From positions 1 to 8,918 of the forward strand of contig JAKQPS010000169.1 in assembly GCA_029564595.1 (NCBI GenBank): DNA of 8,918 bases, written 5' to 3'. A model generated the notes under the pieces. That model saw only the letters and a list, made by a program, of their open reading frames with translations. It ran no database searches and was not told the origin of the DNA. Both the position numbers and the translations under genes were made by a program. This document shows, piece by piece, positions 6,287 to 8,918 of the stretch. Numbering within the stretch: the stretch's first letter is position 1; every line of letters begins with the position of its first letter. Origin of the DNA: a bacterium (GTDB lineage Bacteria; UBP15; UBA6099).

Positions 6287-7495
6287 TTAAATGTCGAGCA
6301 GATGCCCCATCCGCTCTTTCTTCGTCTTGAGATAACCCTTGCTCTGCTCCGTCGGCTCCACCTCTATCGGCAGCCGCTCCACTATCTTTATCCCATAGCC
6401 CTCTAGTCCGACAACCTTCTTGGGGTTGTTCGTCAGCAGAGCGATTTTCCTTATTCCGAGGTCCGCAAGAATCTGCGCCCCCGTTCCGTAATCCCTCAAA
6501 TCAGCCGCAAACCCCAGTTTCTCGTTCGCCTCCACCGTGTCGCAACCGTTGTCCTGCAACTCGTATGCCTTTATCTTGTTGGACAGCCCGATCCCCCGGC
6601 CCTCCTGCCTCATGTACAACAACACGCCCCGCCCCTTCTCCGCTATCATGTCCAGCGCGCGCTGAAGCTGAACCCCGCAGTCGCACCGCCTCGAATGAAA
6701 TACGTCCCCCGTCAGGCACTCCGAATGGACGCGCACCATCACCGTCTCTTCATGATCGAACGGCTCGCCCATCACAAGCGCGATGTGATGCTTCTCCTCG
6801 CGGGCAGTGTTTTCGTATGCGATGGCGCGGAAATCCCCGAAATCCGTCGGCAGGTTCGCCGCCCCCACCCTCCGCACCAGTTTCTCATTTTTGAATCTAT
6901 AGTCGATGAGGTCTTTTATCTGGAATATTTTCAAGTCGTGGAGCTTTGCGAACTCCGCAAGTTCCGGCAACCTCGCCATAGAGCCGTCGTCATTCATAAT
7001 CTCGCAAATCACGCCCGCCGGAGCCAGACCCGCCATCCGCGCCAAATCCACCGCCGCCTCCGTATGCCCCGCCCTTGCCAGAACCCCGCCCGGCTTCGCC
7101 GCCAACGGGAACAAATGCCCCGGCTTCGCCAAATCCTCCGGCTTCGTCCCCTCGTCTATCAGCGCCTTCACCGTCACCGCCCTATCCGCCGCCGATATCC
7201 CCGTCGTCGTCCCCTTTGCCGCGTCCACAGACACCGTGAACGCCGTGCTGTGCTTCTCCGTGTTGTCCGCCACCATCAACCGCAACTCCAAATCCCGGCA
7301 TCTCTGGTCAGACAACGGCACACACACCAGCCCCCGCGCGTGCTTTATCAGGAAATTTATATGCTCAGCCGTACATTTTTCCGCCGCGACAATCAAGTCG
7401 CCTTCATTTTCCCGGTCATCATCGTCCACAACAATAACAAACTTGCCGTCCTTTATGTCCTTCACCACTTCTTCAACCGTCGAAAACTCTACCAT
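6287..7495 (-). CDS. ribBA: Bifunctional 3,4-dihydroxy-2-butanone-4-phosphate synthase / GTP cyclohydrolase II
   Basis: This fusion enzyme supplies both precursors of riboflavin. Its N-terminal half converts ribulose 5-phosphate to dihydroxybutanone phosphate, and its C-terminal half opens GTP to the diaminopyrimidine. In the N-terminal domain [11 protein letters not shown] (24-34) gives the metal-binding acidic loop, and [11 protein letters not shown] (141-151) holds the second metal-site histidine. In the GTP cyclohydrolase II domain, [18 protein letters not shown] (257-274) carries the three zinc cysteines (Cys260, Cys271, Cys273). RQEGRGIGL (296-304) and TNNPKK (355-360) follow. Both halves look catalytically intact, and 402 residues is typical. 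The ATG at 7495 has GGGGAG 6 bases upstream. It is the first gene of the run, 120 bases downstream of an extended -10 promoter. ribD and riboflavin synthase (ribE) are not in the window and must lie elsewhere. Confidence 0.98.
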   Translation of the reverse strand: MVEFSTVEEVVKDIKDGKFVIVVDDDDRENEGDLIVAAEKCTAEHINFLIKHARGLVCVPLSDQRCRDLELRLMVADNTEKHSTAFTVSVDAAKGTTTGISAADRAVTVKALIDEGTKPEDLAKPGHLFPLAAKPGGVLARAGHTEAAVDLARMAGLAPAGVICEIMNDDGSMARLPELAEFAKLHDLKIFQIKDLIDYRFKNEKLVRRVGAANLPTDFGDFRAIAYENTAREEKHHIALVMGEPFDHEETVMVRVHSECLTGDVFHSRRCDCGVQLQRALDMIAEKGRGVLLYMRQEGRGIGLSNKIKAYELQDNGCDTVEANEKLGFAADLRDYGTGAQILADLGIRKIALLTNNPKKVVGLEGYGIKIVERLPIEVEPTEQSKGYLKTKKERMGHLLDI

Positions 7496-7615
7496 CGGCC
7501 ACTCCCCGCTTCCTGCTCATTCATCAAAAAAGCCAATAATGAAGCCGTTTTTACAGCCGCCCGCCGTCTCCGCCCACACATAAACCAGACACGGAAAACC
7601 GCCATTTAAACGCAA

Positions 7616-7621
7616 ATTATA
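7616..7621 (-). promoter_or_regulatory. Extended -10 promoter of the ribBA-ribH-trpS operon
   Basis: On the minus strand this reads TGATATAAT, a perfect TATAAT with the extended TGn motif, inside an AT-rich block (7610-7690). The -35 region at the 16-17 base spacing (CAATTG or TCAATT) is poor. The predicted leader to the ATG at 7495 is about 110 bases. I looked for the conserved FMN-riboswitch segments in it and found none. Confidence 0.5.
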
Positions 7622-7787
7622 TCATTATTTTTTTCACATTCAATTGATTTCACTATATTCAGTAAATATTTTTTCTATAAAAAGCCCAAAAACGAATGTC
7701 CGGAATTCATTCCCCGACTCCCGTGTACCCCCATTCCGCGCGCCACCTTCAAGCGTTTTTTGCTTGTGGGCGCTCATCATTCGCAAT

Positions 7788-7810
7788 CACCCACAACATG
7801 GTTGTGGGTG
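7788..7810. repeat. Perfect 10-bp hairpin within the repeat cluster
   Basis: CACCCACAAC (7788-7797) and GTTGTGGGTG (7801-7810) are exact reverse complements around an ATG loop. The right arm runs straight into the shared core, CCACCCCCAAAGCT, which looks like the left half of another hairpin that has lost its right half (7811-7824). Confidence 0.7.
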
Positions 7811-7839
7811 CCACCCCCAAAGCTCCCCATTCCGGGTGC

Positions 7840-7864
7840 CACCCCCAAACTTGCTTTGGGGGTG
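7840..7864. repeat. Perfect 10-bp hairpin within the repeat cluster
   Basis: CACCCCCAAA (7840-7849) and TTTGGGGGTG (7855-7864) are exact reverse complements around the loop CTTGC. The left arm overlaps the end of the second GGGTGCCACC core. Its stem sequence differs from that of 7788-7810, yet both keep full complementarity, as expected when base pairing rather than sequence is maintained. Confidence 0.7.
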
Positions 7865-7971
7865 TATCGTTGCGCCCCCCCCTTCCGGGTGCCACCTTCA
7901 AGCGTTTTTTGCTTGTGGGTGCGCCACCCAGTGGCTAATTTTATTAAGCAGCAGTATAACAATTCACATAT

Positions 7972-8028
7972 GCGAAAAAAGGGGACTGGCAGCGCGCTTC
8001 ATTAGCGATGCCTGTACCCTCTTTTCGC
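7972..8028. repeat. 57-base imperfect REP-type palindrome
   Basis: Two 24-base arms (7972-7995 and 8005-8028) match as reverse complements at 20 of 24 positions, around a 9-base loop (GCTTCATTA). The key segments are GCGAAAAAAGGGGACTGGCA on the left and TGCCTGTACCC then TCTTTTCGC on the right. From memory, palindromes with a GGGGACtGGC/GCCtGTCCCC pattern are dispersed in several bacterial phyla and resemble units mobilised by REP-associated tyrosine transposases. This copy has diverged from perfect symmetry. Read on the minus strand, the stem is followed by a T-rich run, so it might also act as a terminator, but no minus-strand gene lies upstream of it in the window. Confidence 0.65.
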
Positions 8029-8137
8029 GATATCACCGCGCGCCTCTTTTCCCCAACCTTGCGCGCCCAGTTGCTTTTATGCTAATCTCTAAACATGCGC
8101 CATTATCAGATAATACAAAAAGTTTAGGAAAAGGGGT

Positions 8138-8174
8138 TTGGGGAAACAACCCTTTTCAAAGGGTTTTTCCCCAA
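8138..8174. repeat. Hairpin with G4A3 / T3C4 stem upstream of the NimA-like gene
   Basis: TTGGGGAAA (8138-8146) pairs with TTTCCCCAA (8166-8174), and inside it ACCCTT (8149-8154) pairs with AAGGGT (8159-8164), with loop TTCA and a small internal bulge. It ends 52 bases before the ATG at 8227. If transcription starts near the weak -10-like GATAAT at 8109-8114, the hairpin would sit in the leader RNA. Its layout parallels the hairpin at 1327-1356. Confidence 0.6.
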
Positions 8175-8226
8175 TCGCCAACGGCGCAAAAACTCTGTTT
8201 TTTTACCCATTGAAAGGACACATCCA

Positions 8227-8757
8227 ATGAGCGAAAACGCGGACGCCATCAAATACCTTCCACTCAGAGCCCAAAAACGAGCCATAAGCGACACCGAAGC
8301 GTGGTCCATCCTCCAATCGCCGGACACAACATACGGATTTCTCGGCACGCACGGATTAGCCGCAGAGGACAACATGCCATACGTTATCCCGATGAATTTC
8401 GCCGCCGATGCCGACGCCCGCGCCATTTACCTTCACACCACCATCGACGCCGCCAGCAAGCGAAACCGCGCCATCGCGGAAAACCCGCAGGCCACATTCG
8501 TCGTCGTCGGGCCGGATGCCGCCATGACGAACGACGGTTCCGGCCTTGCCTGCAAATTTTCCATGAATTTCACATCCGTGATGGTGTTCGGAACAATCGC
8601 GAAAATAGAGTCCCCCGCAGAAAAAGCCCGCGCGCTCAACTTCCTCATGAAACAAAAAGCTCCCGGGCACACAGTATCCGACGTCACCGAACCGCACACA
8701 TACATAACCACCATCTACACCCTAACCGCAACCCACATCTCCGGATCAAGGAAATAA
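8227..8757 (+). CDS. NimA-like pyridoxamine 5'-phosphate oxidase-related flavoprotein
   Basis: The protein (176 residues) belongs to the split-barrel, FMN-binding group related to pyridoxamine phosphate oxidase and to the NimA nitroimidazole-resistance proteins. Family features are QKRAISDTEAWSILQ (16-30), PYVIPMNFAADADARAIYLH (51-70), ASKRNRAIAENPQATFVVVG (76-95) and CKFSMNFTSVMVFGTIAKI (109-127). The histidine in IYLH (His70) corresponds to the conserved active-site histidine of NimA proteins. The true substrate is unknown; many members do not confer drug resistance. The usual start of the family (basic residues before ISD) agrees with the ATG at 8227, which has AAAGGA 8 bases upstream. It is transcribed away from the rib operon, across the repeat-filled gap. 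An FMN-dependent protein beside riboflavin genes is suggestive, but may be coincidence. There is no signal peptide. Confidence 0.85.
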   Translation: MSENADAIKYLPLRAQKRAISDTEAWSILQSPDTTYGFLGTHGLAAEDNMPYVIPMNFAADADARAIYLHTTIDAASKRNRAIAENPQATFVVVGPDAAMTNDGSGLACKFSMNFTSVMVFGTIAKIESPAEKARALNFLMKQKAPGHTVSDVTEPHTYITTIYTLTATHISGSRK

Positions 8758-8779
8758 AGCTTTAAGTCTATGCGAACAC

Positions 8780-8918
8780 TGATCTGCCCCCATTTATAGT
8801 ACCAGTCAGAAAGTTAGGGTTTTCTCTTTCGTAGTCTCCGTCTCCGTCGAAGTGTCGTCAATGCTGTCTCCGCTATGGAAGCGTAAGGAGACAGGAGGTC
8901 GACTGGAGCTTCCATAGC
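8780..8918 (-). mobile_element. Probable end of an insertion sequence, cut by the window edge
   Basis: Starting at 8780, TGATCTGCCCCCATTT followed by GTACCAGTC (8799-8807) looks like the terminus of an IS with TG...CA ends, as in the IS21 and IS3 families. No transposase is in the window. In the minus direction two frames stay open from the right edge and stop at 8814-8816 (TAA) and 8806-8808 (TGA), but neither short peptide is recognisable. If this is an IS, its genes lie to the right and read towards this end. The family assignment rests on memory of terminal sequences and is weak. Confidence 0.4.
8872..8918. repeat. Inverted repeat ending at the right edge
   Basis: GCTATGGAAGC (8872-8882) and GCTTCCATAGC (8908-8918) are exact 11-base reverse complements. 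A second pair, TGTCTCC (8865-8871) and GGAGACA (8887-8893), overlaps it, so two alternative hairpins compete. The window stops at the last base of the repeat. This fits the subterminal region of the suspected insertion sequence, or an assembly break at a repeat. Confidence 0.6.

Larger units (their letters stand above)
7738..7935. repeat. Cluster of hairpin elements sharing a GGGTGCCACC core
   Basis: About 200 bases hold at least four related palindromic units. The core GGGTGCCACC occurs at 7806-7815, 7834-7843 and 7887-7896, with a diverged copy (GCGCGCCACC) at 7738-7747. Each is followed by a different hairpin body. Two bodies are identical over 29 bases (7742-7770 and 7891-7919), starting GCCACCTTCAAGCG and ending TTGCTTGTGGG. 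The sequence TTCCG precedes several cores. The cluster ends with GCCAC-CCA-GTGGC (7923-7935). It lies in the divergent gap between ribBA and the NimA-like gene. A 189-codon plus-strand frame crosses it but only translates the repeats. The layout suggests dispersed REP- or MITE-like elements, probably non-autonomous; no transposase is nearby. Confidence 0.7.

Noticed and set aside
5504-6406. 300-codon plus-strand frame opposite trpS and ribH
   Set aside because: It is an arginine- and histidine-rich antisense shadow of two certain genes in GC-rich DNA.
6695-7609. 304-codon plus-strand frame opposite ribBA
   Set aside because: It is an antisense shadow of ribBA with a composition dominated by Arg and His and no family match.
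7738-7935. CRISPR array
   Set aside because: The repeats are too few and unevenly spaced, vary in their bodies, and are hairpins without uniform unique spacers or cas genes.
7644-8213. 189-codon plus-strand open frame across the divergent gap
   Set aside because: It translates the palindromic repeats, giving repeated PPSSVFCLW-type segments, and has no ribosome binding site or family resemblance.

Overview
This window looks like a bacterial chromosomal segment from an uncultured or poorly characterised lineage. Its core is a minus-strand housekeeping run of moderately high GC, read right to left: ribBA (7495-6287), ribH (6265-5801), trpS (5767-4775), a DUF1015 gene (4737-3448), a YjbQ/UPF0047 gene (3350-2952), asd (2815-1796) and a small unrecognised ORF (1665-1396). 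Good Shine-Dalgarno sequences and the use of ATG, TTG and GTG starts fit an ordinary bacterium. The protein families are too widespread to fix a phylum. The density of intergenic palindromes hints at a repeat-rich genome, but I cannot name the taxon.

Left part (1-1395): an AT-rich FRG-domain gene (175-993) differs in composition from everything to its right and has no clear ribosome binding site, so it is probably an acquired accessory gene. It converges on the minus-strand run across a 402-base gap. That gap holds three separate strong palindromes (1164-1182, 1264-1299, 1327-1356).

Centre (1396-7495): the first three genes are tightly spaced (21, 33 and 37 bases between ribBA, ribH, trpS and DUF1015) and are probably one operon driven by an extended -10 promoter at 7616-7621. 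Gaps of 97 and 136 bases precede the YjbQ-like gene and asd. The small ORF at 1396-1665 has its own extended -10 promoter. The operon combines riboflavin synthesis (both RibBA activities and lumazine synthase), tRNA-Trp charging, and the aspartate-family amino-acid branch point (Asd). No FMN riboswitch is visible in the ribBA leader.

Right part (7496-8918): the 731-base divergent gap between ribBA and a NimA-like flavoprotein gene (8227-8757) is packed with palindromes. It holds a cluster of hairpins sharing a GGGTGCCACC core (7738-7935), a 57-base imperfect palindrome of REP type (7972-8028), and a hairpin at 8138-8174 that resembles the one at 1327-1356 on the other side of the operon. After the NimA-like gene, a sequence starting TGATCTGCCCCC at 8780 looks like the end of an insertion sequence running off the right edge.

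I saw no convincing new multi-gene system. The most unusual material is the set of palindromic repeat elements bracketing the operon, together with the isolated FRG-domain gene.
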